A DNA stretch of 64,000 nt, taken from assembly GCA_041228345.1 (NCBI GenBank), contig CP166131.1, positions 124,001 to 188,000 on the forward strand, read 5' to 3'. The notes below the pieces were generated by a model. It searched no databases. It saw only the letters and a list, made by a program, of their open reading frames with translations, and was not told the origin of the DNA. The position numbers were made by a program, and so were the translations under genes. This stretch comes from Alphaproteobacteria bacterium LSUCC0396 (lineage in GTDB: Bacteria; Pseudomonadota; Alphaproteobacteria; Puniceispirillales; Puniceispirillaceae). This document shows positions 35,424 to 44,766 of this stretch, piece by piece (the first letter of the stretch is position 1; every line of letters starts with the position of its first letter).

Positions 35424-35848
35424 AACAAAATCCTGTGTTCCGCGTTGTTGCTAAAATTCTGTTTGCGCCCATCATCATGTTTGGACTTTACGTGCAGTTT
35501 CATGGCGATTTTGGCCCCGGCGGCGGGTTTCAGGCCGGGGTAATTATTGCCGCTGCATTTATTCTTCACGCGCTTGTTTTTGGGCTAGAGGCGGGACGTC
35601 AGGTTATTTCGGCCCGGGTCAACCTGTGGATGATGGCGCTTGGCGTGACGATATACGGCGCGGTTGGTATCGTCTCGATGGCCAAAGGCGGGCTTTTTCT
35701 GGATTATACCGCGCTTACCGGATCGGTCGCATCGGGCCAGCATATCGGCATTATCCTTGTCGAATTTGGCGTTGGTCTGACTGTAACAAGCGTCATGCTG
35801 GCATTGTTCCATGCGTTTGCAGGTTTTGATGAGGATCGCGCAAAATGA
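35420..35848 (+). CDS. mnhB: Mrp/Mnh antiporter subunit B
   Basis: 142 residues with four membrane helices and the family block YVQFHGDFGPGGGFQAGVI. Overlaps both neighbours by 4 bp. Confidence 0.94.
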   Translation: MKQNPVFRVVAKILFAPIIMFGLYVQFHGDFGPGGGFQAGVIIAAAFILHALVFGLEAGRQVISARVNLWMMALGVTIYGAVGIVSMAKGGLFLDYTALTGSVASGQHIGIILVEFGVGLTVTSVMLALFHAFAGFDEDRAK

Positions 35849-36249
35849 TTGAGCAATTAGCAGGAAGCTGGAACCATATTATCGTCGTCATTTTGATGAT
35901 GATTGGCTTGTTTTTGGTGATCGCCCGCACAAACTTAATCAAAAAGCTGGTCGGGCTGTCGATCTTCCAGACTTCGGTTTTTATTTTCTACATATCTCTT
36001 GGCAAGGTGGCGGGTGGCACGGCGCCAATTCTTGATGGTAATCCTGACACATTATATTCAAATCCATTGCCGCATGTTTTGATTCTGACCGCGATTGTGG
36101 TTGGGGTTGCAACGACCGCGCTGGGTCTTGCTTTGATCCTTCGTATCAACGAAGCCTTTGGCACTATTGAAGAAGATGAAATCATCGAAGCCAAGGCACG
36201 TGAATCTTTGCCACGGCCAAAACGTCCAACAGGTGAGGCAGCAGAATAA
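35845..36249 (+). CDS. mnhC: Mrp/Mnh antiporter subunit C (NuoK-like)
   Basis: 134 residues, three membrane helices, KLVGLSIFQTSVFIFYIS and PLPHVLILTAIVVGVATTAL are typical of MnhC/NuoK. A charged C-terminal tail is present. Confidence 0.94.
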   Translation: MIEQLAGSWNHIIVVILMMIGLFLVIARTNLIKKLVGLSIFQTSVFIFYISLGKVAGGTAPILDGNPDTLYSNPLPHVLILTAIVVGVATTALGLALILRINEAFGTIEEDEIIEAKARESLPRPKRPTGEAAE

Positions 36250-37745
36250 TGGGGGCCGCTATTATTACGAATTTACCCGCATTGCTTGTTGTGGTGCCGT
36301 TGTTACTAGCACCGGTTAGCGCGCTTTTACCATCGGCTCATCTTGCTTGGATGTTAACGCTGATCGGGGCGGGCAGTTCTTTCATTGCGGCCTTGATGCT
36401 GCAGTCGATCACCGAGACCGGTGTGCGTATCAGTTATCACCTCGGTAATTGGGAGCCACCATGGGGCATTGAATTTGTTGTAGATTCTGCAACTAGCTTG
36501 ACCCTTGTGGTGATGACCGGCCTTGGATTTCTTGCCACGTTGGCAGCGCGCCGGCTTGTTGCAAGCGAAATTAACGATAAAGACAGTGGAAAATTCTATT
36601 CCGCATGGATGCTGGTAAGCGGCGGTCTTTTTGGCCTCGTCCTGACGGCTGATGCCTTTAATTTGTTTGTTTTCCTTGAAATATCAGCGCTATCGTCAGT
36701 AATTTTGATCGGCATGGGGGCTGGCACTGATCGGCGTGCGCTTGTTGCTGGCTATCATTATCTGGTGATCGGTGCGGTTGGTGCCACCTTTTATGTGATC
36801 GGCGTTGGCTTTATATATGCGATGACCGGTACGCTGAATATGGGTGACATGGCCGCCCGTATTCCCGAAGCCGGCGGCAATGCGGTGCTATATGTCGGTT
36901 TTGGTTTCATGGTTGCCGGCATGTTGGTGAAAGCGGCAATTTTCCCGGTCCATATCTGGTTACCCGCCGCCTATAGCTACGCCCCGTCAGCGGTGTCAAC
37001 TCTGCTTGCAGCGATCGCCACCAAGGCCGCACTTTATGTATTGGCGCGAATCCTATTCACAATTTTTGGCGGCGTCCCCGAGATTGTTGATATTGCGGTG
37101 ACGAACGTAATTGTTCCATTGGCGATTGGCGGCATCTTTGTCGGCACGATCATGGCGATTTACGAGGCCGATATTAAAAAGATGTTTGCGCATTCATCGG
37201 TGGCACAAATCGGCTATATCGCGCTTGGTCTTGGGCTAGCAACGCCAGCCGGGATCAGCGCCGGTTTTATCCATATCGGTAATCACGCGCTGATCAAAGG
37301 CGGTATTTTTATGGCGATTGGCGGATTTGTTGCGGCGCTTGGTGCACGGGCCAGTCTGGACAATATAACCGGCATTGGCCGCCGGATGCCGTTGACCGCA
37401 ACCGCGTTTCTGATTTGTGGGCTTAGCCTTGCCGGACTGCCACTAACCGCTGGCTTTATCTCAAAGCTCTATCTGGTAAGGGCAATTCTTGAGACCGAAT
37501 CATACCTCATTCTGGCACTTGTGCTGATCAGCAGCGCCCTGTCAGTCGTCTATCTTTGGAAGATCATGGAGGTCATGTGGATGCAGCCCGCACCAGTACG
37601 ATCACCAAAACTAGTGGAAAATCCGGCGATTTACCTGCCGCTTTGGATTGTTGCTTTTGGCAATATATGGTTTGGCATTGATGCAAGCTGGCTGGTTGCT
37701 GCGGCGCGCTTCGCTTCGACAGCTTTGTTAGGAGGCGGGGCATGA
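36249..37745 (+). CDS. mnhD: Mrp/Mnh antiporter subunit D (NuoM/N-like), first copy
   Basis: 498-residue proton-conducting membrane subunit. Key features: LTADAFNLFVFLEISALSS (the conserved Glu of TM5), KAAIFPVHIWLPAAYSYAPS (the Lys of TM7) and YEADIKKMFAHSSVAQIGYI (the Lys region of TM8). About 14 membrane segments. Paralogous to the next two large subunits of the operon. Confidence 0.94.
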   Translation: MGAAIITNLPALLVVVPLLLAPVSALLPSAHLAWMLTLIGAGSSFIAALMLQSITETGVRISYHLGNWEPPWGIEFVVDSATSLTLVVMTGLGFLATLAARRLVASEINDKDSGKFYSAWMLVSGGLFGLVLTADAFNLFVFLEISALSSVILIGMGAGTDRRALVAGYHYLVIGAVGATFYVIGVGFIYAMTGTLNMGDMAARIPEAGGNAVLYVGFGFMVAGMLVKAAIFPVHIWLPAAYSYAPSAVSTLLAAIATKAALYVLARILFTIFGGVPEIVDIAVTNVIVPLAIGGIFVGTIMAIYEADIKKMFAHSSVAQIGYIALGLGLATPAGISAGFIHIGNHALIKGGIFMAIGGFVAALGARASLDNITGIGRRMPLTATAFLICGLSLAGLPLTAGFISKLYLVRAILETESYLILALVLISSALSVVYLWKIMEVMWMQPAPVRSPKLVENPAIYLPLWIVAFGNIWFGIDASWLVAAARFASTALLGGGA

Positions 37746-39202
37746 TGTCACTTCAAACTGCAATGCTGGTTGGATTGTTGGCGCCTCTTGTCGTCGCGCT
37801 ATTGACCCCATTTTTGGCGGTTCGCCACGTCTGGCGCGATGCTGCTGGCCCGATTGGCGGTGTAATCACCTTTATCGCCGCCCTTGAAGTTGCGATGGCG
37901 GTTCTTGACGGTCAAACGCCGCGCCTGTTTGTTGCCCAAATTGCCGAAGGTCTGGCGATCGAATTCGCGGTGACGCCGCTTGGGGCTATTTTTGGTCTTG
38001 TTGCCTCCGGCCTCTGGATCCTTGCCGCGCTCTATACGGTTGGCTATATGCGTGGCAATCACGAAAAATATCAGACGCGTTTTGCCGCCTTTTATGCCGT
38101 TGCTGTTCACGCCGCGATGGCTGTTGCGTGGTCGGGCAATCTTCTGGTGCTGTTTATCTTCTATGAAATTCTAACCTTTTCGACCTATCCGCTTGTAACA
38201 CATAAAGAAAGTGCCATTGCCCGTAACGCGGGGCGGCTCTATATGAGCATCCTTGTCGGGACATCTGTGGTGCTGTTACTGCCCGCAGTTGTGTGGGTCT
38301 GGTTCAGCACAGGAACCCTAGATTTCAGGCCCGGCGGCTATCTTGCAGGGCAAATTGATCCGGCGATGGCACCAATATTGTTAGGACTTTTTGCCTTTGG
38401 CGTTGGCAAGGCTGCGTTGATGCCGATCCACCGCTGGTTACCAGCCGCGATGGTGGCACCGACGCCGGTGTCGGCTTTGCTGCACGCGGTTGCCGTTGTT
38501 AAGGCCGGTGTCTTTACCATTCTGACCGTTGTTGTTTATGTGTTTGGCATTGATTTTCTGGCCGAAACTGGCGCGGCGGACTGGCTTGTTTGGCTTGCTG
38601 CTTTTACCATTCTGGCGTCGAGCATGGTGGCAATCACCAAGGATGATATCAAGGCCCGCTTGGCCTATTCAACGATCAGCCAGCTATCCTATATTATTTT
38701 GGGAGCGGCGATTGCATCCTCGCTGGCGGTGCAGGGTGCGGCCTTGCATATTGTCATGCACGCGGCAGGTAAGATTACCTTGTTTTTCTGCGCTGGTGCG
38801 ATCTATGTGCAGGCCCATCTGACAAAAATCTCTGAACTTGACGGGCAGGGGCGCGAGATGCCATGGGTGTTTGCCGCCTTTTTCATTGGCGCATTGTCTA
38901 TTATCGGCATTCCACCACTTGGCGGCAGCTGGTCGAAATTCATGTTGATGGTTGGTGCGGTTGAAGCTGGCTACCTTGTAATCCTTGCGGTTTTGGGGCT
39001 GTCGTCGCTGTTGAACATATATTACCTCCTAGAGCCCTTATCGCGGGCATTTTTTCGAGAAAAAACAAAAAATGTCGAGGTGAAATTTTATCCCCTCGTG
39101 GTGATACCACCGGTTCTCACCGCATTAATCTCAATCGGTTTGTTTTTCTATGACGAAATATTTTTAGACCTCGCGATACTTGCGAGCAGAGGGCAGCAAT
39201 GA
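37742..39202 (+). CDS. Mrp/Mnh antiporter subunit D-like, second copy
   Basis: 486 residues, same fold: LLVLFIFYEILTFSTYPLV (conserved Glu), GKAALMPIHRWLPAAMVAPT and KDDIKARLAYSTISQLSYI. It starts 4 bp before the end of the first copy. The last ~50 codons are visibly more AT-rich than the rest, near the start of an AT-richer stretch that runs to about 40.9 kb. Confidence 0.92.
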   Translation: MMSLQTAMLVGLLAPLVVALLTPFLAVRHVWRDAAGPIGGVITFIAALEVAMAVLDGQTPRLFVAQIAEGLAIEFAVTPLGAIFGLVASGLWILAALYTVGYMRGNHEKYQTRFAAFYAVAVHAAMAVAWSGNLLVLFIFYEILTFSTYPLVTHKESAIARNAGRLYMSILVGTSVVLLLPAVVWVWFSTGTLDFRPGGYLAGQIDPAMAPILLGLFAFGVGKAALMPIHRWLPAAMVAPTPVSALLHAVAVVKAGVFTILTVVVYVFGIDFLAETGAADWLVWLAAFTILASSMVAITKDDIKARLAYSTISQLSYIILGAAIASSLAVQGAALHIVMHAAGKITLFFCAGAIYVQAHLTKISELDGQGREMPWVFAAFFIGALSIIGIPPLGGSWSKFMLMVGAVEAGYLVILAVLGLSSLLNIYYLLEPLSRAFFREKTKNVEVKFYPLVVIPPVLTALISIGLFFYDEIFLDLAILASRGQQ

Positions 39203-39444
39203 AAAACGATATATCAACTAATTTAAAAATCATGGGCGCGAGGTCAAAACTAGTTTTGATCATTTTATCTCTGATATTGCTAGTTCTGGAGTTCGTTTTT
39301 CATCGCCACGCTGAAGTCGAAATAGAAGCACTGGTTTTTTTTCCTGCTCTATATGCGTTTGTTGTCTGTATCGCCATTGTTTTGGGTGGGATAGTTCTCA
39401 GAAAACTTATCATGCGTAAAGAGGATTACTACAACAATGGCTGA
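39199..39444 (+). CDS. small two-span membrane protein of the Mrp operon
   Basis: 81 residues: two hydrophobic segments (LVLIILSLILLVLEFVF and ALYAFVVCIAIVLGGIVL) separated by a His/Glu loop, then a charged tail. It overlaps both neighbours, so it belongs to the operon. I do not recognise the family; it may be an accessory subunit. AT-rich composition like the following gene. Confidence 0.7.
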   Translation: MKNDISTNLKIMGARSKLVLIILSLILLVLEFVFHRHAEVEIEALVFFPALYAFVVCIAIVLGGIVLRKLIMRKEDYYNNG

Positions 39445-41137
39445 CCTGTTTACAAACATCCCGCCCGGGTTAATCATGGTCGTTCTGGCCATGCCGATAG
39501 CCTTTGTGCCACACCATTACCGGCAATTTTGTCTACTTTCGGTTATAGCCATATCCGCTTTTTCTATGACAGCCGGCTCCGGTGTTCACTGGGAAGTTGA
39601 GGTTTCTGGATTCAATTTGATTTTAAACAGGGCAGATCACCTTACTCTGCCTTTCTCTATCGTGTTCCACATTGCAGCCGCACTGAACGTAATCTACGGA
39701 TGGCACGAACCAAAACCTTTAGAACATTGCAGTGGCTTGGCTTATGCAGGCGCTGCCATCGCTGCGATCCATGCGGGGGACTTGTTCTCGCTCTTTATTT
39801 GGTGGGAATTGACTGCGGTTACCTCTGTCTTTTTGATTCTGACAAGTGGTTCCCTCCAATCCAAACAGTCAGCAATGAGATATCTAATCATTCAAGTATT
39901 ATCTGGGATGTTCCTTCTAAGCGGTGCCGCTTTACTCTTTCAAGATAATGGATCACTCGCGTTCGAAAGAATGAGCCTTGACTCGATTGGGGCTTGGTTA
40001 GTGTTTATAGCGTTTGGGATAAAGGCTGCCTTCCCACTGCTCAACGGTTGGCTACAAGACTCTTATCCAGAGTCGACCGTTATTGGAACCGTTGTGCTCT
40101 CTGCATTCACAACAAAGCTAGCTATCTATGCATTAGCAAGAGGGTTTCCTGGAACGGACATTCTCATAGTCATTGGCTGTATTATGACGATGTTCCCTGT
40201 ATTTTTTGCGGTTATTGAAAATGACATGCGGCGTGTTCTGTCTTTCAGTTTGAACAATCAGCTTGGGTTCATGGTTGTTGCGATTGGTGTTGGAACAGAG
40301 CTAGCAATCAATGGTGCGGTGGCACATGCCTTCGCGCACATTATTTACAAGGGCCTCCTTTTTATGAGTATGGGAGCGGTACTTTATAGAGTGGGAACGA
40401 TAAAGGCATCTGAGCTTGGTGGATTATATAAGATGATGCCGTTGACCTGCATCTTCTGCATCATTGGTGCTATGTCCATTTCAGCATTCCCACTTTTTAG
40501 TGGTTTTGCAGCAAAGTCTCTTATCATGTCGTCACTCGGATACGAGGGCTTGACGTTCGCCTACTTGATTTTGTTAGCCGCTTCAGCAGGCGTTCTGCAT
40601 CATTCTGGTATCAAAATTCCCTATTTTGCGTTTTTTGGTCATGATGGTGGTCATCATGTTAAAGAAGCGCCGCTTGGCATGCTTGTTGCGATGGGTATGG
40701 CTGGTGCTTTGTGTATTTTAATTGGGGTTCTACCGTCGGTATTCTACTCCATTTTACCTTACAATATCGATTACAACCCTTATGATGCGGGGCATGTACT
40801 TGCGCAGTCACAATTGTTGATATTTTCAATACTCGCATTCGCATTTTTAATGACGTTTAAGATATATCCGCCTGAGTTGAAATCTACTGTATTGAATTCT
40901 GATTGGTTTTACCGGCGGCTGGCACCGGCGGTTGGCCTGCCACTGCTGCGCGGCATAATGCTGGTATGGGGCAGTTTCTTGTGTCAGATGCGCGGCTTTA
41001 TCAACGCAATCTGGGATACGCTTGACCGGATCATGCACAGCCCCTTAACCGGCCCAACGGTAAGCGGCCGCGCGGTGTTGATACAGGCGGGGTTGCTGGC
41101 GTTACTGCTGTTGATTGGCTATGTTGCCGTTGGCTAG
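39437..41137 (+). CDS. Mrp/Mnh antiporter subunit D-like, third copy
   Basis: 566 residues, NuoL/M/N family: LFSLFIWWELTAVTSVFLIL (conserved Glu), KAAFPLLNGWLQDSYPEST (Lys) and ENDMRRVLSFSLNNQLGFM. The C-terminal ~80 residues form an extra amphipathic helix and a final membrane span. The first ~490 codons are AT-rich and the last ~80 return abruptly to the GC-richer local style (about position 40910), suggesting a recombination junction inside the gene. Confidence 0.92.
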   Translation: MADLFTNIPPGLIMVVLAMPIAFVPHHYRQFCLLSVIAISAFSMTAGSGVHWEVEVSGFNLILNRADHLTLPFSIVFHIAAALNVIYGWHEPKPLEHCSGLAYAGAAIAAIHAGDLFSLFIWWELTAVTSVFLILTSGSLQSKQSAMRYLIIQVLSGMFLLSGAALLFQDNGSLAFERMSLDSIGAWLVFIAFGIKAAFPLLNGWLQDSYPESTVIGTVVLSAFTTKLAIYALARGFPGTDILIVIGCIMTMFPVFFAVIENDMRRVLSFSLNNQLGFMVVAIGVGTELAINGAVAHAFAHIIYKGLLFMSMGAVLYRVGTIKASELGGLYKMMPLTCIFCIIGAMSISAFPLFSGFAAKSLIMSSLGYEGLTFAYLILLAASAGVLHHSGIKIPYFAFFGHDGGHHVKEAPLGMLVAMGMAGALCILIGVLPSVFYSILPYNIDYNPYDAGHVLAQSQLLIFSILAFAFLMTFKIYPPELKSTVLNSDWFYRRLAPAVGLPLLRGIMLVWGSFLCQMRGFINAIWDTLDRIMHSPLTGPTVSGRAVLIQAGLLALLLLIGYVAVG

Positions 41138-41159
41138 GCCGGGGTTTGATCAATCGGTT

Positions 41160-41690
41160 ATGTGCTTGTGCCGTTCTGGGATGGCGTCAGCCAGCGTTGC
41201 GGTAAAATTTCTGCGATGTAGATGGCTTGGCCTCGTCATATTGCTGTTGCAGGCCCTATGGCTAGCACCAGTTGCCGCGGATGATGTTTTAAGGGCACCC
41301 GATTATACCAGCGGCAGTATAATGCTGTTGCAGGGTGGACAGCAGACGCCCTTAAAGTTTGATGTACGCTTTGCCCAAACGCCTGAACAGCACAGATTTG
41401 GGCTGATGTTCAGCCCGCCATTGGCGCCGCAAAGCGGTATGCTGTTCATCTTTGAAGATGCGGCGCCGCGGTCATTCTGGATGAAAAATACGCCTATCGC
41501 GCTTGATATGCTGTTTTTTGCGGCTGATGGCAGGCTCGTCACGACAATTGCCAACGCCGCGCCCCATAGCCTAACGCCGCGCCGATCAAAGATACCTGCA
41601 AAATATGTTTTGGAAATTGGCGACGGTGAGGCGAGCCGGTTGGGCCTTGGGGCAGGGACGCGCCTCCAGCTTCCGCTTGTCAGTGAGTAA
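41160..41690 (+). CDS. DUF192-family exported protein
   Basis: 176 residues from ATG 41160; ATG 41181 is an equally possible start and the frame is open to 41115. A signal peptide (WLGLVILLLQALWLAPVAA) precedes the DUF192 domain: FDVRFAQTPEQHRFGLMF, GMLFIFEDAAPRSFWMKNT, PIALDMLFFAADGRLV and AKYVLEIGDGEASRLGL. Function unknown. Directly after the Mrp operon, possibly on the same transcript. Confidence 0.88.
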   Translation: MCLCRSGMASASVAVKFLRCRWLGLVILLLQALWLAPVAADDVLRAPDYTSGSIMLLQGGQQTPLKFDVRFAQTPEQHRFGLMFSPPLAPQSGMLFIFEDAAPRSFWMKNTPIALDMLFFAADGRLVTTIANAAPHSLTPRRSKIPAKYVLEIGDGEASRLGLGAGTRLQLPLVSE

Positions 41691-41785
41691 AATCCTGCAG
41701 CTTCATAAAAAAAAGTAAAATAAATCGTATTTTGCACGCGATGAATGCTTGAAATTCCGTAACAGGGGGGATATGAAAGCAGCGT

Positions 41786-41862
<77 letters not shown>

Positions 41863-42149
41863 TTTCCCAAATATCTCTTTTATTGCTGCTACAGTCTGCC
41901 GTCTGATTTTGCTGTCTTATTGCGCATCACGAGGTGATTTGTCCGCTCGTTTCTTTTTACGCTCGCTTGTTTACGCTGTCTTTTGTTTTGGAGTGCCGGC
42001 TAGATCCGAGACCCGTAACTATGGCCTAATCATAGTGGTAATTGACAATCAGCCTTGCCAAACTTGGATGAATGTGGCTTTTACAAAAGGGCGACAGTCG
42101 TTATTCACCAAATTCCGCCAAGTGACCGTCTTAAAAGGATGAAGTTTTT

Positions 42150-42953
42150 GTGAGTAGCCCAATCGAAAAACAAAATAGTCTCGAACTGCGGGATATTCAT
42201 AAAAGCTATGATGGGCTGGCCGTCCTGCGCGGGGTTAGCCTTACCGCAAAGCCGGGAACGGTAACGTCGATTATTGGATCATCGGGATCTGGAAAATCGA
42301 CGCTATTGCGCTGTGCTAATCTTTTGGAAACTAGTCAGGGCGGCGATATTATTTTTGGCGGTGAGGCATTGCGCTGGCAGGCCGAGGGTGAGAATAGGCA
42401 TCCCGCCGACAAGGCGCAGGTTCGGGCACTTCGCCAACGTGTTGCAATGGTGTTTCAGCAATTTAACCTTTGGACACATATGACGATCTTGGACAATGTG
42501 ATCGAGGCGCCAGTAACCGTTCTTGGCAAAAACCGCAATGATATGCGCGAGATCGGGCGCGAATTATTGGCCAAGGTTGGCATTGCTGATAAGGCGGATG
42601 CTTGGCCTGCAATGTTGTCAGGCGGTCAACAGCAACGTGCCGCCATTGCGCGGGCATTGGCGATGAACCCCGAGGTTATCCTGTTTGATGAGCCAACATC
42701 CGCCCTTGACCCAGAGCTTGAGGCCGAAGTTGTCGAGGTGATTTTGCAGCTGGCGCGTGATGGCCGCACGATGATCATGGTCACACATGATATGCAGCTT
42801 GTTCGCGATATTTCCGACCATGTGATCTTTTTACATGAAGGGCTGGTTGAAGAAGAGGGCAATGCGGCCGATATGTTCACCGCACCAAAATCGTCAAGAT
42901 TAAGTCAGTTTTTGCGTTCTGCTGTTACAATTGACAATAAATCTGCTAGATAG
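42150..42953 (+). CDS. polar amino acid ABC transporter ATP-binding protein
   Basis: 267 residues with a GTG start at 42150 behind AAAGGATG. Walker A GSSGSGKST, Q-loop VAMVFQQFNLW, signature LSGGQQQRAAIARAL, Walker B VILFDEPTSALDPEL and the switch His (MVTHDM) are present. It belongs to the HisP/GlnQ/ArtP group. Followed by its binding protein and two permeases in the order ATPase - binding protein - permease - permease, which resembles octopine/arginine-type importers. The substrate is inferred only. Confidence 0.95.
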   Translation: MSSPIEKQNSLELRDIHKSYDGLAVLRGVSLTAKPGTVTSIIGSSGSGKSTLLRCANLLETSQGGDIIFGGEALRWQAEGENRHPADKAQVRALRQRVAMVFQQFNLWTHMTILDNVIEAPVTVLGKNRNDMREIGRELLAKVGIADKADAWPAMLSGGQQQRAAIARALAMNPEVILFDEPTSALDPELEAEVVEVILQLARDGRTMIMVTHDMQLVRDISDHVIFLHEGLVEEEGNAADMFTAPKSSRLSQFLRSAVTIDNKSAR

Positions 42954-43026
42954 ATTTATAACGCGTGTCACCTTTTGCTGTATCGGGACTATTGCGGAAT
43001 AAACCACAACAATCAGGAGTGTAACG

Positions 43027-43749
43027 ATGAAATCACTTTTATTTGCCGGTGTGCTGGCCGCACTTAGCATCAATATTGCAAATGCCGACACAATCCGTAT
43101 GGGCACAGAGGGCGCATACCCTCCCTATAATTTTATCAATGACAAAAAAGAAGTTGATGGGTTCGAGCGCCATCTTGGTGATGAGCTGTGCAAACGCGCA
43201 AACCTTACCTGCGTTTGGGTGGTAAATGAGTGGGACTCAATCATCCCGAACCTGTTAGCAGGAAACTATGACACCATCATTGCCGGGATGTCGATCACTG
43301 ACGAGCGCGATAAGGTTATTGATTTTACCGAGGCTTATTATCCGCCTGCACCATCATTTTACGTCGCGCTTACGGGGTCTAATGTGAACCTTAAGGGCGG
43401 TGTTATCGCCGCACAAACCGGCACAATTCAAGCTGGTCATGTGGCGGCTAGTGGGGCAACCCTTGTTGAATTTGCAACACCTGATGAGACGATCGCTGCG
43501 GTTCGCAATGGCGAGGCTGATGCAGTGCTTGCTGATAGCGATTATCTTGCACCAATCATTAAAGAATCTGCTGGCAAGCTGGCTCAGATCGGCGAAGTCT
43601 ATCTTGGCGACGGTATCGGCATGGGCGTTCGCGAGTCTGATAGCGCGCTAAAGGAAAAGATGAACAAGGCGATCCAATCGATGAAACAAGACGGCTCATT
43701 GAACAAATTGCTGGTCAAATGGTTCGGTGCTGACGTCAAAACCTACTAA
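43027..43749 (+). CDS. periplasmic amino acid-binding protein of the ABC transporter
   Basis: 240 residues, signal peptide MKSLLFAGVLAALSINIANA, then the family 3 solute-binding pattern: RMGTEGAYPPYNFI, VDGFERHLGDELCKRA, WDSIIPNLLAGNYDTIIAGM, DERDKVIDFTEAYY and a C-terminal GIGMGVRESDSALKE. Similar in style to lysine/arginine/ornithine-binding proteins. Followed by a hairpin that may uncouple its mRNA from the permeases. Confidence 0.93.
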   Translation: MKSLLFAGVLAALSINIANADTIRMGTEGAYPPYNFINDKKEVDGFERHLGDELCKRANLTCVWVVNEWDSIIPNLLAGNYDTIIAGMSITDERDKVIDFTEAYYPPAPSFYVALTGSNVNLKGGVIAAQTGTIQAGHVAASGATLVEFATPDETIAAVRNGEADAVLADSDYLAPIIKESAGKLAQIGEVYLGDGIGMGVRESDSALKEKMNKAIQSMKQDGSLNKLLVKWFGADVKTY

Positions 43750-43775
43750 TGACCAAATCTTCTAACATCACAGAA

Positions 43776-43801
43776 CCGGCCAGCAATTATATGTTGGCCG
43801 G
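43776..43801 (+). other. intercistronic hairpin between binding protein and permease genes
   Basis: CCGGCCAGC (43776-43784) pairs with GTTGGCCGG (43793-43801) over 9 bp with one G-U. No T tract follows, so it is more likely an mRNA-stabilising or attenuating hairpin, as often seen after binding-protein genes. Confidence 0.6.
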
Positions 43802-43874
43802 GGTACCTGTCCGGCGTAAGAGTGACTGGAAAACCTCGTTTTGCGCTGCGGCCGGCGCGATTTAGGCGGGCCTT

Positions 43875-44762
43875 ATGTTTTCCGTCTGTACCGATCCTTC
43901 GCTGCTTTCCGGTTTTGATTGGTTTGCCTGTTATCTGACAACGCCGAAGCATCTCACATTTTTTGGATCATTCTTTTTAGTCCTGCTGCTTATTGCGGTC
44001 GTTGCCCCCGTTGCGCTAGGTCTTGGATTTGCTGCTGCGGTTGCCAGTCGGTCAGCGTCACCGTTTTTATCGCTTCCGGGGCGGGGTTATGTTGCGCTGG
44101 CGCGGGGCGTTCCTGACATCGTGTTTTTCCTGTTTGTACCTATTGCGCTCGATCAGGCTTTTGAATATCTGCGTTATCTTATGATTTGCCCTGATCAACC
44201 GGGCGGGGTCTGGCAGGGCAATGATTTCATCGTCTGCAGTGCCGCGAAATTGCCGCTCTCCACTGCTGCACCAATTTGGCATAGCGTCTATGGATTTGGG
44301 CTTGCCGTCATTTCGTTTGGCATTGTATTTGGTGCATTTGCCGGCAATGTGCTGGTCGGGTCTTTTAAGGCTGTTCCCATCGCGCAAATTCAGACAGGTG
44401 CCAGTTTCGGCATGACGGATTCGCAAATTTTCCGCCGAATATTGGTGCCGCAAATGTGGGTCTTTGCTTTGCCCGGCCTATCTAACCTCTGGCAAATTCT
44501 AATTAAAGCAACGCCGCTTTTGTTCCTATTGGGTTTGCAGGATATCGTCTATTGGGCGCGCGAGCTTGGCAGTTCCAAGACTGGTATTTATGCCTATCCT
44601 CATCCGGATTGGCGATTATATTATTTCGCATTTCTACTGATCTTCTATCTTGGCCTTACCTCCGTCAGTGAGGCCGCATATAAGCGTCTCATGGCACGAT
44701 TGAGCCACGGGCAGGGGACGATTGCCAGTGCTGGCAAAACGTCTCTTCGAGGCGGGGTCTAA
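43875..44762 (+). CDS. polar amino acid ABC transporter permease 1
   Basis: 295 residues with about six membrane segments and the HisQ-type EAA-loop region (SFKAVPIAQIQTGASFGMTD, QIFRRILVPQMW). An inserted loop between early helices (CPDQPGGVWQGNDFIVC) is longer than usual. Partner of the permease that follows. Confidence 0.9.
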   Translation: MFSVCTDPSLLSGFDWFACYLTTPKHLTFFGSFFLVLLLIAVVAPVALGLGFAAAVASRSASPFLSLPGRGYVALARGVPDIVFFLFVPIALDQAFEYLRYLMICPDQPGGVWQGNDFIVCSAAKLPLSTAAPIWHSVYGFGLAVISFGIVFGAFAGNVLVGSFKAVPIAQIQTGASFGMTDSQIFRRILVPQMWVFALPGLSNLWQILIKATPLLFLLGLQDIVYWARELGSSKTGIYAYPHPDWRLYYFAFLLIFYLGLTSVSEAAYKRLMARLSHGQGTIASAGKTSLRGGV

Positions 44763-44766
44763 GGGC

